64,000 nucleotides of DNA from Streptomyces sp. NBC_01549 (GTDB lineage: Bacteria > Actinomycetota > Actinomycetes > Streptomycetales > Streptomycetaceae), in contig NZ_JAPEPW010000002.1 in assembly GCF_026339955.1 (NCBI RefSeq), positions 1,984,001-2,048,000 of the forward strand, read 5' to 3'. The translations under genes and the position numbers were made by a program. Below, one piece after another: positions 51,374-60,441 of the stretch (position 1 is its first letter; the number at the start of each line of letters is the position of its first letter). Below the pieces are notes generated by a model. It searched no databases. It saw only the letters and a list, made by a program, of their open reading frames with translations, and had not been told where the DNA came from.

Positions 51374-51817
51374 CTACTTCTGCGTCTCGGTGGCGAGCTT
51401 GTCGAGCACCAGGTCGTAGATCCTGCCGAGGCCCTTGGGCGCGAAGGTCTTCTCGAAGAAGCCGCCGATGCCGCCCGCGCCGTCCCAGACGGTGGTGACG
51501 ACGACGCGGGACTTGCCCTCGCCGGCCGGGGTGACCCGCCAGGTGGTGACCATGGAGGAGTTGCGGTCCTTCTCGACGAGCTCACCGTCGGTGGGCTCGG
51601 TGACCTCGAGCAGGCAGTCGCGCACGCGCTTGCTGGTGGCCTGGAGCTTCCAGTGGACGAGGGTGCCCTCGCCGTCGCCGCCCTCGCGCACCTCGTACTC
51701 GCTGAAGTGCTCGGGCAGCAGCTTCGCGCGCGTGCCGCTGTAGTCGGCCAGGGCGTCGAACACCGCCTCCGCGTCCGCCGCGATGACCCGCTCCGTCGTG
51801 GCCTCGACCTGCGCCAT
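51374..51817 (-). CDS. SRPBCC-family (START-like) protein
   Basis: The 147-aa protein has the coenzyme Q-binding/SRPBCC pattern: EATTERVIAADAEAVFDALADYSGTRAKLLPEHFSEYEV, then GTLVHWKLQATSKRVRD, and a C-terminal helix (GRIYDLVLDKLATE). It probably binds a hydrophobic ligand. The ATG at 51817 follows GGAGGAAG. It is divergent from the radical SAM gene; the LexA-like box lies in between. Confidence 0.87.
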   Translation of the reverse strand: MAQVEATTERVIAADAEAVFDALADYSGTRAKLLPEHFSEYEVREGGDGEGTLVHWKLQATSKRVRDCLLEVTEPTDGELVEKDRNSSMVTTWRVTPAGEGKSRVVVTTVWDGAGGIGGFFEKTFAPKGLGRIYDLVLDKLATETQK

Positions 51818-51979
51818 TGCACTTCCTCCAGCACTTGGTGACTCGGGGTGTGCGGCAAGCCAACCACCAGGCGGCCCGACCCCCCAAATCGGGGCCTCCA
51901 CGGGGCACGGAAAGGGGTCCCGCCGAGGCGCGGGAGGGGTGCTCCGACGTGCGCGGAAAACCGGGTCGCACGATCAAGG

Positions 51980-51991
51980 GAACATGTGTTC
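51980..51991 (+). promoter_or_regulatory. LexA-like SOS box
   Basis: GAAC-ATGT-GTTC is a perfect inverted repeat equal to the core of the actinobacterial SOS box (TCGAAC-N4-GTTCGA). It sits just before a -10-like TATTCT (51993-51998) of the radical SAM gene, where LexA would block transcription. Confidence 0.65.
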
Positions 51992-52023
51992 TATTCTGTG
52001 GTCAGTGCTACCGAGGAGGCGTC

Positions 52024-53076
52024 ATGCGCTGGGACAACCTCACAGCGGACCCCGCCGGGGACCGCGCCCGGGACGCCGCGCTGTTCGGCGCGGACGCGGT
52101 CACCACCCGTACGTTCGACAGCCCGGAGTTCCGTGGTGTCACGTTCCACGAGATCCGGGCCCGCTCGATCGTGAACCGGGTACCGGGGGCCTCACGCATG
52201 CCCTTCGAGTGGACGGTCAACCCCTATCGGGGCTGCACACACGCGTGTGTGTACTGCTTCGCGCGCAAGACCCACAGCTATCTGGACCTCGACACGGGAC
52301 TCGACTTCGACTCCCAGATCGTGGTGAAGGTCAACGCGCCGGAGCTGCTGCGCCGCCAGCTCGGCTCGCGCCGCTGGCAGGGCGAGCACATCGCGATGGG
52401 CACCAACGTCGACTGCTACCAGCGGGCCGAGGGCCGCTACCGGCTGATGCCCGGCATCATCGCGGCCCTGCGCGACCACGCGAACCCCTTCTCGATCCTG
52501 ACGAAGGGCACGCTGATCCTGCGCGACCTCGACCTCCTGAAGCAGGCCTCCGAGGTCACCGACGTCGGGATCTCGGTGTCCGTGGGCTTCACCGACTCCC
52601 GGCTGTGGCGCACCGTCGAGCCGGGCACCCCGGCCCCGGAGCGCCGCCTCGACGCCGTGCGCACCCTCACGGACCACGGCATCGACTGCGGGGTCCTGAT
52701 GGCCCCCGTGATCCCCTTCCTCGGCGACAGCCCGGCCCAACTGCGGGACACCGTACGGGCGATAGCGGCCTCCGGGGCCACCTCGGTGACCCCGCTCGTG
52801 CTGCATCTGCGGCCCGGCGCCCGCGAGTGGTTCATGGCCTGGCTGGAGCACCACCACCCGTATCTCGTACGGCGTTACGAGCGGCTGTACGCGGAGGGCG
52901 CGTACGCCCCGAAGTGGTACCAGCGCCGGATCACCCGTCAGGTCCACGAGCTGGCCCAGGAGTACGGCATCGGTCCCACGCGCGCGGGGATGCCCCGCAG
53001 GATCACCGCACCTGCCGAGCCCGACGGGCCCATGGCGCCCGCCATGCCGCAACCGACCCAGCTCACCCTGCTCTGA
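52024..53076 (+). CDS. Rv2578c-family radical SAM protein
   Basis: The 350-aa protein starts at ATG 52024 after GAGGAGG. It has the radical SAM cluster C-x3-C-x2-C in RGCTHACVYCFAR, then TNVDCYQRAEGRYRLMPGIIAAL and ILTKGTLILRDLDLL of the SplB-like/Rv2578c group. Members are related to spore photoproduct lyase. The last residues PTQLTLL fit the DNA sliding-clamp-binding pattern Q-L-x-L-L/F, and a LexA-like box sits upstream. Both fit a DNA-damage role. Confidence 0.9.
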   Translation: MRWDNLTADPAGDRARDAALFGADAVTTRTFDSPEFRGVTFHEIRARSIVNRVPGASRMPFEWTVNPYRGCTHACVYCFARKTHSYLDLDTGLDFDSQIVVKVNAPELLRRQLGSRRWQGEHIAMGTNVDCYQRAEGRYRLMPGIIAALRDHANPFSILTKGTLILRDLDLLKQASEVTDVGISVSVGFTDSRLWRTVEPGTPAPERRLDAVRTLTDHGIDCGVLMAPVIPFLGDSPAQLRDTVRAIAASGATSVTPLVLHLRPGAREWFMAWLEHHHPYLVRRYERLYAEGAYAPKWYQRRITRQVHELAQEYGIGPTRAGMPRRITAPAEPDGPMAPAMPQPTQLTLL

Positions 53077-53246
53077 CCACGGCGAACGGCCGTCGACCAG
53101 ACCGTTCCTGACGGCATCCGGGCGCATCACACGGCTCAATTGGGTCAAGACTTTCCAGAACGAGTTCTTCCGAGGCCCCTTTCCGGGACGATGCGGCGAA
53201 GGCCGTGGCGTGCACGGCTCAAAATCCTCCGTCCTCGGGAGGCTCT

Positions 53247-54851
53247 GTGAAGAAACGCGCAGCTGCTCTGTGCGGGGCGGCCGCCGTACTGGCCGGGATG
53301 ATCACCTCGATCCCCGCCGACGCGAGCGCCGGTTCCGCGACCGCACCGCGCACCACCCTCACCACCGCGAAACCCACCTGGAAGAAGTGCGGGACCAGCA
53401 GCCATCCGACGCTCCAATGCGCGTCCCTGAAGGTGCCGCTGAACCACTCCAAGCCCCACGGCCGGCAGATCACCCTCGCCCTCTCACGCGTCCCGCACAC
53501 CGCGAAGACGTACCAGGGACCGCTGCTGGTGAACCCTGGCGGTCCCGGCGGCAGCGGGCTCTCACTGGCCGGTTTCGTCGCCTCCTCACTGCCGAAGGCG
53601 GTGGCGGCGCAGTACGACGTCATCGGCTTCGACCCGCGCGGTGTCGGCGCCAGCAAGCCCGCGCTGGACTGCAGGCCCGGGTACTTCAACCCGGTGCGTC
53701 CGGACTCCGTGCCCAGCACCCCCGCGATCGAGAAGGCCAACCTCGACCGCGCCAAGTCCTTCGTGAAGGCGTGCGGCAAGAAGTACGCCGACCTGCTGCC
53801 GTACATCGACACGGTGAGCGCGGTCCGGGACATGGACTCGATCCGTGCCGCGCTCGGCGCCAAGAAGATCAACTACTTCGGTTACTCGTACGGCACCTAC
53901 CTGGGCGCCGTGTACGCGAAGCTCTACCCGCAGCGCGTACGCCGGCTGGTCCTCGACTCCATCGTCGACCCGAGCGGTGTCTGGTACGAGGACAACATCG
54001 GCCAGGACTACGCCTTCAACGACCGCCACCAGGCGTTCATGGCGTGGGTCGCCAAGCACGACGCGACCTACAAGCTCGGCACGGATCCGGCCAAGGTCGA
54101 GGCCAAGTGGTACGCCATGCGGGGGGCGCTCGCCAAGAACCCCGCGGGCAAGAAGGTGGGCGCCTCCGAACTCGAGGACACCTTCATCCCGGGCGGCTAC
54201 TACAACGGCTACTGGCCCTCCCTCGCCCAGGCGTTCGCGGCCTACGTGAACGACAAGAAGACGGCCCCGCTCGTCGCGGCCTACGAGAACCTCGGCGCCA
54301 TCGACGCCTCCGGCGACAACGGCTACAGCATCTACACCGCGGTGCAGTGCCGTGACGCGTCCTGGCCGCGCGACTGGAACCAGTGGCGCAAGGACAACTG
54401 GGCGGTGTACGACAAGGCGCCGTTCATGGCCTGGAGCAACGCCTGGTACAACGCGCCGTGCGCGTTCTGGCCGACGAAGACTCTGCGGCCGGTGAACATC
54501 GCCAACAAGGCGCTGCCGCCGACGCTGCTCTTCCAGGCCACGAACGACGCGGCCACTCCCTATCAGGGGGGCGTGACGGTCCATCACGCACTGCGCGGCT
54601 CCAGCCTGGTGGTCGAGCAGGGCGGCGGGAACCACGGCATCACGCTGAGCGGGAACGCCTGCCTGGACAAGTACCTGGCGGCGTATCTCACCAACGGCAA
54701 GGTGCCGCACGGCAGCGGTGTGGCCGACGCGGTGTGCAAGAAGCTGCCGGACCCGGAGCCGCAGAGCACGAAGGCGGCGTTGTCCCCCGCCTCGGACGGT
54801 GCGGCCACGGGAGGCGCGACGCTGCACAAGCTGCTCGGCTCCCGCGGCTGA
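53247..54851 (+). CDS. Secreted S33-type alpha/beta-hydrolase peptidase
   Basis: The 534-aa protein has a signal peptide (AAALCGAAAVLAGMITSI, cleavage near ADASA). The S33 fold (tripeptidyl aminopeptidase/SlpD type) follows: GPLLVNPGGPGGSGLSLAGF, Ser in FGYSYGTYLGAVYA, Asp in ATNDAATPYQGG and His in GGGNHGITLSGNACLD. Streptomyces uses these enzymes to release tripeptides from secreted proteins and casein. The GTG at 53247 follows GGGAGG. A Ser/Gly-rich tail of about 30 residues ends it. Confidence 0.92.
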   Translation: MKKRAAALCGAAAVLAGMITSIPADASAGSATAPRTTLTTAKPTWKKCGTSSHPTLQCASLKVPLNHSKPHGRQITLALSRVPHTAKTYQGPLLVNPGGPGGSGLSLAGFVASSLPKAVAAQYDVIGFDPRGVGASKPALDCRPGYFNPVRPDSVPSTPAIEKANLDRAKSFVKACGKKYADLLPYIDTVSAVRDMDSIRAALGAKKINYFGYSYGTYLGAVYAKLYPQRVRRLVLDSIVDPSGVWYEDNIGQDYAFNDRHQAFMAWVAKHDATYKLGTDPAKVEAKWYAMRGALAKNPAGKKVGASELEDTFIPGGYYNGYWPSLAQAFAAYVNDKKTAPLVAAYENLGAIDASGDNGYSIYTAVQCRDASWPRDWNQWRKDNWAVYDKAPFMAWSNAWYNAPCAFWPTKTLRPVNIANKALPPTLLFQATNDAATPYQGGVTVHHALRGSSLVVEQGGGNHGITLSGNACLDKYLAAYLTNGKVPHGSGVADAVCKKLPDPEPQSTKAALSPASDGAATGGATLHKLLGSRG

Positions 54852-54907
54852 GCACGCCTTGACGGCCCGTCGGGGGCGTTGTCGGACCCATGGTCCACCA
54901 TGGACGC

Positions 54908-55306
54908 ATGAGTGAGCTGACCCGCATTCCCGCCCCCGACGGGGTCGCCCCCGCCGCCGCGTACTCGCATGTCGTCCTCGGTACGGGCCGCTTCGTCGCG
55001 GTCTCCGGGCAGCTCGCCCTGGACGAGGACGGCAAGCTCGTCGGCGCGGGCGACCCGGCGGCGCAGGCCCGCCAGGTGTTCGAGAACCTGCGCCGCTGTC
55101 TGGCCGCCGCCGGGGCGACCTTCGACGACGTCGTCAAACTCACCTTCTTCGTCACGGACATGGCCCACATGCCGGCCGTCCGCGCGGCCCGCGACGCCCA
55201 CATACGCGCGGACCACCTCCCGGCCGCGTCGGCGGTCCAGGTCGCCGCGCTGATCCGCCCCGAGTTCCTGATGGAGATCGAGGCGTACGCGGTGGTGGGC
55301 GAGTGA
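54908..55306 (+). CDS. RidA-family protein
   Basis: The 132-aa protein has the Rid/YjgF pattern: AAYSHVVLGTGRFVAVSGQLALDEDGKLVGAGDPAAQARQVFENLRRCLAAAGATFDDVVKLTFFVTD and RPEFLMEIEAYAVV. The C-terminal Glu and missing catalytic Arg arrangement (Arg near RPEFLMEIE) fit a RidA-like subfamily. RidA hydrolyses reactive enamines/imines made by PLP enzymes. Its stop overlaps the GNAT start (GTGA), so they are co-translated. Confidence 0.9.
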   Translation: MSELTRIPAPDGVAPAAAYSHVVLGTGRFVAVSGQLALDEDGKLVGAGDPAAQARQVFENLRRCLAAAGATFDDVVKLTFFVTDMAHMPAVRAARDAHIRADHLPAASAVQVAALIRPEFLMEIEAYAVVGE

Positions 55307-55869
55307 GCGCGGTCCCGGTCCGGATCCGGGAGATGGTCCTCTCGGACTGCGACCGGGTGGCCGAGATCCGTGTCCGCGGCTGGCAGACCGCGTACCGGGG
55401 GCTGATGCCCGCGTCTTACCTCGCCGCACTCAGCGTGGCTGAGGACGCGGCCCGGCGGCGCGAGCGTTTCGGCCGGGGCGGCGCAGTGATCGTGAATCTG
55501 GTCGCGGAGCGGGACGGCGAGGTGGTCGGCTGGGCCTGTCACGGCCCGTACCGGGACGACGAAGCCCGCGGCGACGGCGTGGGCTCGGCCGAGTTGTACG
55601 CGATCTACGTCGATCCCGAGCGGGTCGGGGCCGGAGTGGGCCGCGCGCTCCTCAGGGAATCGCTCGCCCGCTGCACCGCCACGGGGCACGCGCGGATGCT
55701 GCTGTGGGTGCTCAAGGGGAACACGAGGGCGCGTCGGTTCTACGAAGGGGCCGGGTTCGGTCCCGACGGCGCCGAGGAGCCGTTCGAGGTGGACGGTGTC
55801 GCGGTGCCCGAGGTCCGGTACGCCCGCACCCTCACGTACCCGGGCCCCGGCACCGGGGCGCGGCGGTAA
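55303..55869 (+). CDS. GNAT acetyltransferase
   Basis: The 188-aa protein has RIREMVLSDCDRVAEIRVRGWQTAYRGLMPASYLAAL at the start. The GNAT core is ELYAIYVDPERVGAGVGRALLRESLARCTATGHARMLLWVLKGNTRARRFYEGAGF. It is translated from the GTG of a GTGA overlap with the RidA gene. The substrate is unknown. Confidence 0.88.
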   Translation: MSAVPVRIREMVLSDCDRVAEIRVRGWQTAYRGLMPASYLAALSVAEDAARRRERFGRGGAVIVNLVAERDGEVVGWACHGPYRDDEARGDGVGSAELYAIYVDPERVGAGVGRALLRESLARCTATGHARMLLWVLKGNTRARRFYEGAGFGPDGAEEPFEVDGVAVPEVRYARTLTYPGPGTGARR

Positions 55870-55905
55870 CGCGGGAACATCTTTGCGGTTCGGACCGCTC
55901 CCGCG
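55870..55905. terminator. Compound hairpin after the RidA-GNAT operon
   Basis: An outer stem CGCGGGA (55870-55876) / TCCCGCG (55899-55905) encloses an inner GCGGT/ACCGC hairpin with a TCGG loop and an 8-nt left bulge. It starts right after the GNAT stop; probable terminator. Confidence 0.55.
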
Positions 55906-56010
55906 TGGACGCCGCGGACTAGGCTCGTAGGGCTCGGTCTGGAGCGCGACGGCACGGTGAGCACGGTCGACGAGGCGCTGCGGGAGGCGACCCGTCGGCC
56001 GCCCGCCGTG

Positions 56011-56580
56011 TCACCCGGGCAGTCGGGCCAGCGCGTGCACCGCCGCCTCGGCGAGTGCCGGATGGGCGAGCGCCTCGTTCAGGACGGGGCTCGCGCGTAC
56101 GTCGCCCAGGGTCCCGAGCCCCTCCACACAGGCCAGGGCGACTCTGCGGTAGGGGTCATGGGGGCGCAGCCTGCGCCCCAGGGTGGTGATCAGCGCCGGT
56201 ACGGCCTCGGGGGCGCGCAGCTCGACCAGGAGCCGGACGGGATGGAGCGCGTAGGCGACGCGCAGTTCGTTGGTGGCGAGCGCGGCCGCCGCGCGGGCCG
56301 TGCGCGGATCGCCGAGCCGGGCGAGCGCGTGCGCCGCGGAGGCGCAGCGCTGCGGGTCGCGGTGGTTCAGCAACAGGACGAGTGCCTCGAAGGCCCGCCG
56401 GTCCCCGGCGAGTCCGAGCCGGAAGGCGACCAACTCCCGCGCCCACAAGGGCTGTCCGGGCGCGGTCAGCGCGGCCGCCAGCACATCCGGGTCCTCGGCC
56501 GTCACGAGCCGCTCGTACGTCGACGACGCCCCGGCCTCGCTCCGTAAACGCTCCGTGAGTGATCGCAACTCTTCGTTCAT
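56011..56580 (-). CDS. HEAT-repeat protein
   Basis: The 189-aa protein is all-helical, with HEAT-like repeats (RRAFEALVLLLNHRDPQRCASAAHALARLGDPRTARAAAALA and PYRRVALACVEGLGTLGDVRASPVLNEALAHP). No enzyme motif is present. Databases sometimes call such streptomycete proteins adenylosuccinate lyase; I see no support for that. It may be a scaffold or regulator. It is divergent from the 3-hydroxyacyl-CoA dehydrogenase gene. Confidence 0.78.
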   Translation of the reverse strand: MNEELRSLTERLRSEAGASSTYERLVTAEDPDVLAAALTAPGQPLWARELVAFRLGLAGDRRAFEALVLLLNHRDPQRCASAAHALARLGDPRTARAAAALATNELRVAYALHPVRLLVELRAPEAVPALITTLGRRLRPHDPYRRVALACVEGLGTLGDVRASPVLNEALAHPALAEAAVHALARLPG

Positions 56581-56653
56581 AACGCCGAGCCTAGGCGCGG
56601 CATTATGGGTCCGGGACGTACATCACAAAGTCGGGGGGGGGCTGGCGCGCTCG

Positions 56654-56668
56654 TTACCCGCGGGTTAA
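56654..56668. promoter_or_regulatory. Palindromic operator-like site upstream of the dehydrogenase
   Basis: TTACCCGCGGGTTAA is a near-perfect palindrome, with a further half-site GTTACCC at 56683-56689, both in the 379-bp gene-free stretch before the 3-hydroxyacyl-CoA dehydrogenase gene. It looks like a TetR-type operator; the TetR gene at 58902 is a candidate binder. The same stretch also has a 9-bp direct repeat GGTACCTCA x2 (56747-56764). Confidence 0.5.
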
Positions 56669-56959
56669 GCTCAGACGAGCGAGTTACCCACTCGTGTCTT
56701 GCTTGCGGTGGCCTGGTGACGCAGCCGCCGTGAGAGCAGTCGGTTCGGTACCTCAGGTACCTCAGTACGACACGGCTCCGGGACAGGGCCGGTCGGCTTC
56801 ACCGTTCCCCGGGTGCGCCCTCACGGGCACCCCCCTTCGGACGGCACCGAGCCTGTGCGCTCGTCAGCCCGGCAACACCCGCACTCTCCGCACTCCGTGC
56901 GCCTCTCGGGCGTACCTGCGTGCGCTCCTCAGTCGTCACCCTCTTCCTGGAGTCCCGCG

Positions 56960-58765
56960 ATGGCAACTCCCCTGTCCGACACCCCTCTGTCCCCGCTCAA
57001 GACCGTTGCCGTCGTCGGCCTCGGCACGATGGGCACCGGCATCGCCGAGGTCCTCGTCCGGGCCGGCCGCGAGGTCATCGGCATCGACATCAGTGAGGCC
57101 GCGGCCGCCCAGGCCGTCTCCGCCCTCGAAGCCTCCACCGCCCGCGGTGTGCGACGCGAGCGCCTCAGCGAGCAGGAGCGCGCCGACGCCCTGGCCCGCT
57201 TCCGCACCTTCACCGACCTCGCGGCCGCCGCCGACGCCGATCTGGTCATCGAGGTGACCCCGGAGTCGTACGACATCAAGCAGCAGGTCTTCCGCGCGCT
57301 GGACGGCATCGTGCGCCCGGACACCATCCTGGCCACCGGCACCAACGCCCTCTCGGTGACGCGCCTGGCCGCCGACTCGGCCCGCCCCGAGCGCGTCCTC
57401 GGCCTGCACTTCTTCAACCCGGCGCCCGCGATGAAGCTGGTCGAGGTCGTCTCCTCGGTGCTCACCGCACCCACGGCCGTCTCCGCGGTCACCAACCTCG
57501 CGCTCGACCTCGGCAAGGAGCCCGTCGCGGTCGGCGACCGGCCCGGTTTCGTCGCCGACGGGCTGCTGTTCGGCTACCTCAACCAGGCCGCCGCGATGTA
57601 CGAGGCCAAGTACGCCTCCCGCGAGGACATCGACGCCGCGATGAAGCTCGGCTGCGGACTGCCCATGGGCCCGCTCGCGCTGCTCGACCTGATCGGCGTC
57701 GACACCGCGCGTACGGTCCTGGAGGCCATGTACGCCGAGTCCCGCGACCGGCTGCACGCCCCCGCGCCCATCCTCAAGCAGCTCAGCGAGGCGGGCCTGA
57801 CCGGCCGCAAGTCGGGGCGCGGCTTCTACTCCTACGAAGCGCCCGGCAGCGCGACGGTCGTGCGGGACGCGCTGACTCCCCTCTCCGGCGGCCCCGAGGC
57901 CCCCGGCCGGACGATCCGCTCCGTCGGCGTCGCGGGCTCCGGGACCATGGCCTCCGGCATCGCCGAGGTCTTCGCGAAGGCCGGGTACGAGGTCGTCCTC
58001 GCCGCCCGCACCGAGGAGAAGGCACAGGCCGCCAAGGCCCGCATCGGCAAGTCCCTGGCCCGCTCGGTCGACAAGGGCCGGATGACCGCCGAGGCCGCCG
58101 CGAGCACCCTGGACCTGGTCGTCCCGGCGGGCTCCTACGACGCCTTCGCCGACGTCGATCTCGCGCTGGAGGCGGTGGCCGAGGACCTGGAGGTCAAGCA
58201 GCAGCTGTTCGGGGTGTTCGACAAGGTCTGCAAGCCCGGCGCGATCCTCGCCACGACCACCTCCTCGCTGCCCGTCGTCGCCTGCGCCCGTGCCACCTCA
58301 CGCCCCCAGGACGTGATCGGCATGCACTTCTTCAACCCGGCCCCGGCGATGAAGCTGGTCGAGGTGGTCCGGACCGTCCTGACCGCGGACGACGTGCACG
58401 CCACGGTCCGCGAGCTGTGCGGGAAGATCCGCAAGCACCCGGTGGACTGCGGGGACCGGGCCGGTTTCATCGTGAACGCGCTGCTCTTCCCGTACCTGAA
58501 CAACGCGATCAAGATGGTCCAGGAGCACTACGCCTCCCTGGACGACATCGACGCCGCGATGAGGCTGGGCGGCGGCTACCCGATGGGGCCGTTCGAGCTC
58601 CTCGACGTCGTCGGTCTGGACGTCTCGCTCGCCATCGAGAAGGTGCTGCACCGCGAGTTCCGCGACCCGGGTCTCGCCCCGGCGCCGCTCCTGGAGCACC
58701 TGGTGGCCGCGGGCTGCCTCGGCCGCAAGACGGGCCGCGGCTTCCGCGAATATGCCCGCCGCTGA
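56960..58765 (+). CDS. Tandem 3-hydroxyacyl-CoA dehydrogenase
   Basis: The 601-aa protein is a head-to-tail double of the 3-hydroxyacyl-CoA dehydrogenase unit. Unit 1 has the NAD motif TVAVVGLGTMGTGIAEVL and FFNPAPAMKLVEVVSS; unit 2 has RSVGVAGSGTMASGIAEVF and FFNPAPAMKLVEVVRT. Each unit has its own substrate domain (GPLALLDLIGVD and GPFELLDVVGLD). It oxidises 3-hydroxybutyryl-CoA or longer substrates. The position next to TetR and ccrA ties it to the ethylmalonyl-CoA pathway, where it supplies or drains acetoacetyl/crotonyl-CoA. I chose the ATG at 56960. Confidence 0.92.
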   Translation: MATPLSDTPLSPLKTVAVVGLGTMGTGIAEVLVRAGREVIGIDISEAAAAQAVSALEASTARGVRRERLSEQERADALARFRTFTDLAAAADADLVIEVTPESYDIKQQVFRALDGIVRPDTILATGTNALSVTRLAADSARPERVLGLHFFNPAPAMKLVEVVSSVLTAPTAVSAVTNLALDLGKEPVAVGDRPGFVADGLLFGYLNQAAAMYEAKYASREDIDAAMKLGCGLPMGPLALLDLIGVDTARTVLEAMYAESRDRLHAPAPILKQLSEAGLTGRKSGRGFYSYEAPGSATVVRDALTPLSGGPEAPGRTIRSVGVAGSGTMASGIAEVFAKAGYEVVLAARTEEKAQAAKARIGKSLARSVDKGRMTAEAAASTLDLVVPAGSYDAFADVDLALEAVAEDLEVKQQLFGVFDKVCKPGAILATTTSSLPVVACARATSRPQDVIGMHFFNPAPAMKLVEVVRTVLTADDVHATVRELCGKIRKHPVDCGDRAGFIVNALLFPYLNNAIKMVQEHYASLDDIDAAMRLGGGYPMGPFELLDVVGLDVSLAIEKVLHREFRDPGLAPAPLLEHLVAAGCLGRKTGRGFREYARR

Positions 58766-58901
58766 GCGTCCCGGCGACCGGCTGCACGACACCGCCGACT
58801 GGGGCGGACTGCTCGGCCCGGCCGCAGGCCCCCCGCCCGTCGAGGGCGGGGGGTTCCCCGGACATGCGCGTTCTCCTGCGCACATGCAGTACGTTCGGGT
58901 C

Positions 58902-59714
58902 ATGTCCCAGCCCGCCAAGTCCTCACGTACACCAGCCACGCCCGACGCGCCGGAGAGCGCCGCGGGCAGTCGTGCCGCCGCCCAACGGCTCAAGATGCGC
59001 CGAGAACTGGCGGCCGCGGCCATGGAGCTGTTCGCGACCAAGGGGTACGAGGCGACCACCGTCGACGAGATCGCGGCCCGGGCCGGGGTGGCCCGCCGCA
59101 CGTTCTTCCGCCACTTCCGCTCCAAGGAAGAGGCGATCTTCCCCGATCACGACGACACTCTGATCCGCGCGGAGGCGGTCCTCAACGCGGCGCCGGCGCA
59201 CGAGCACCCGCTCGACACGGTGTGCCGCGGCATCAAGGAAGTCATGACGATGTACGCGGCCCAACCCGAGATCTCCGTCTCGCGCTACAAGCTGACCCGC
59301 GAGGTACCCACGCTCCGGGAGGCCGAGATCGCCTCCGTGGCCCGCTACGAGCGGCTCTTCACCCGCTATCTCCTCGGCCACTTCGACGAGCACGCGCACG
59401 ACGACGACGCGAACGACGATCCGCTGCTCGCGGAGGTCGCCGCATCGGCCGTGGTCACGGCGCACAACCATGTCCTACGGCGCTGGCTGCGGGCGGGGGG
59501 TCAGGGTGACGTCGAGGCGCAGCTGGACCACGCCTTCTCCATCGTGCGCAAGACCTTCGGGACGGGGATCGGCGCCGGCCGGGAGACCACGCCCCGGTCG
59601 ACGCCCGCGTCCGCCTTCACGGAGGGTGACGTCCTGGTGACCGTGGCCCGGGTCGACGCGCCCCTGGATCAGGTGATGCGGACCATCGAGCAGGCGCTGC
59701 GGGAACGGTCGTAG
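58902..59714 (+). CDS. TetR/AcrR-family regulator
   Basis: The 270-aa protein has an N-terminal TetR helix-turn-helix (MRRELAAAAMELFATKGYEATTVDEIAARAGVARRTFFRHFRSKEEA) and a C-terminal ligand domain. It lies between the dehydrogenase and ccrA genes in the conserved streptomycete order. It is the obvious candidate to control the ethylmalonyl-CoA genes, perhaps through the paired sites at 60096-60125 or 56654. I chose the ATG at 58902. Confidence 0.9.
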   Translation: MSQPAKSSRTPATPDAPESAAGSRAAAQRLKMRRELAAAAMELFATKGYEATTVDEIAARAGVARRTFFRHFRSKEEAIFPDHDDTLIRAEAVLNAAPAHEHPLDTVCRGIKEVMTMYAAQPEISVSRYKLTREVPTLREAEIASVARYERLFTRYLLGHFDEHAHDDDANDDPLLAEVAASAVVTAHNHVLRRWLRAGGQGDVEAQLDHAFSIVRKTFGTGIGAGRETTPRSTPASAFTEGDVLVTVARVDAPLDQVMRTIEQALRERS

Positions 59715-60441
59715 AACGCGGGCCGCAGGGGCCTTCCGCCACGGAACCGCGGCTCCGCCGCTCATCCTCGTACCTCTGTTCCCGGCCGAGAGGCCGAGCC
59801 CCGTTCCGAGGGTGCCGCACGGGGCGCCCCGGGTTCCCGCCGAACTCCTCCCGCGATGCGTGGAGTTGACCGATCTTCTCGGCGCGCGGCACGGCGCGGG
59901 GCCGGCGGGTGCCGCAGTTGATCGCGACGGCACGACGGCCGGCCATACACGGGAACACTCTCCGCCCCTTCCACACCTCCACACCGGCACCCTCACGTCG
60001 CGCCACCGACACCGGACGTTCTCCGACACCGGCCCGCGACCCCGCCGTCCCGGCCCCCAGAACGGCCCGCGGTACCGCCTCTGACCAGTGCTTTTTGATC
60101 GATCATCGGTCGTTCTGATCGATCATCGCTCACGTGTTACGTAAAGATTTCACCTGAGCGAAACTCATGGCACTCCGTGCCTTGCGAGGTGACACGGCGT
60201 GCCATACGTTGATGTTGTCCGGGCGGCCGGCGTGCAGAGACCATTCGTACGCCGGCTGTCCCCGCAAGCCACGGCGAGCGCGCCCGGACGCCTGCGTCAC
60301 AGGCAACCTTTTGCGCCAACCCGGCGCTGCCACCGCACCACCACCTCCGCCGAACCGACGGCACACCCCTCACTCCCAGCAGCAGCACCGACGTAACCCT
60401 CAGCGTCTTCCCTCGAGACGCTCATCGCCGGAGGCAATACC
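59715..60441. other. 727-bp gene-free leader region of ccrA
   Basis: No convincing gene is seen. The proximal half is Arg/Pro-biased filler; an operator pair at 60096-60125 and a CACGTG-TTACGTAA site at 60131-60144 precede about 300 bp of likely 5' leader. The leader has a GGCACTCCGTGCC stem (from 60171) and later AC-rich DNA. I looked for a B12 riboswitch because meaA uses cobalamin, and saw none. Confidence 0.5.
60096..60125. promoter_or_regulatory. Two TGATCGATCA palindromes 20 bp apart
   Basis: TGATCGATCA occurs at 60096-60105 and 60116-60125; the 20-bp unit TGATCGATCATCG..TC is directly repeated. Identical palindromes on the same helix face suggest a dimeric regulator's paired operator in front of ccrA. 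Confidence 0.6.

Noticed and set aside
56011..56580. Adenylosuccinate lyase
   Set aside because: Only HEAT-like helices are visible; no fumarase/lyase signature is present and the protein is far too short.
59715..60441. B12 riboswitch before ccrA-meaA
   Set aside because: No B12-box-like core or matching multistem layout was seen in the leader; the region has simple palindromes only.
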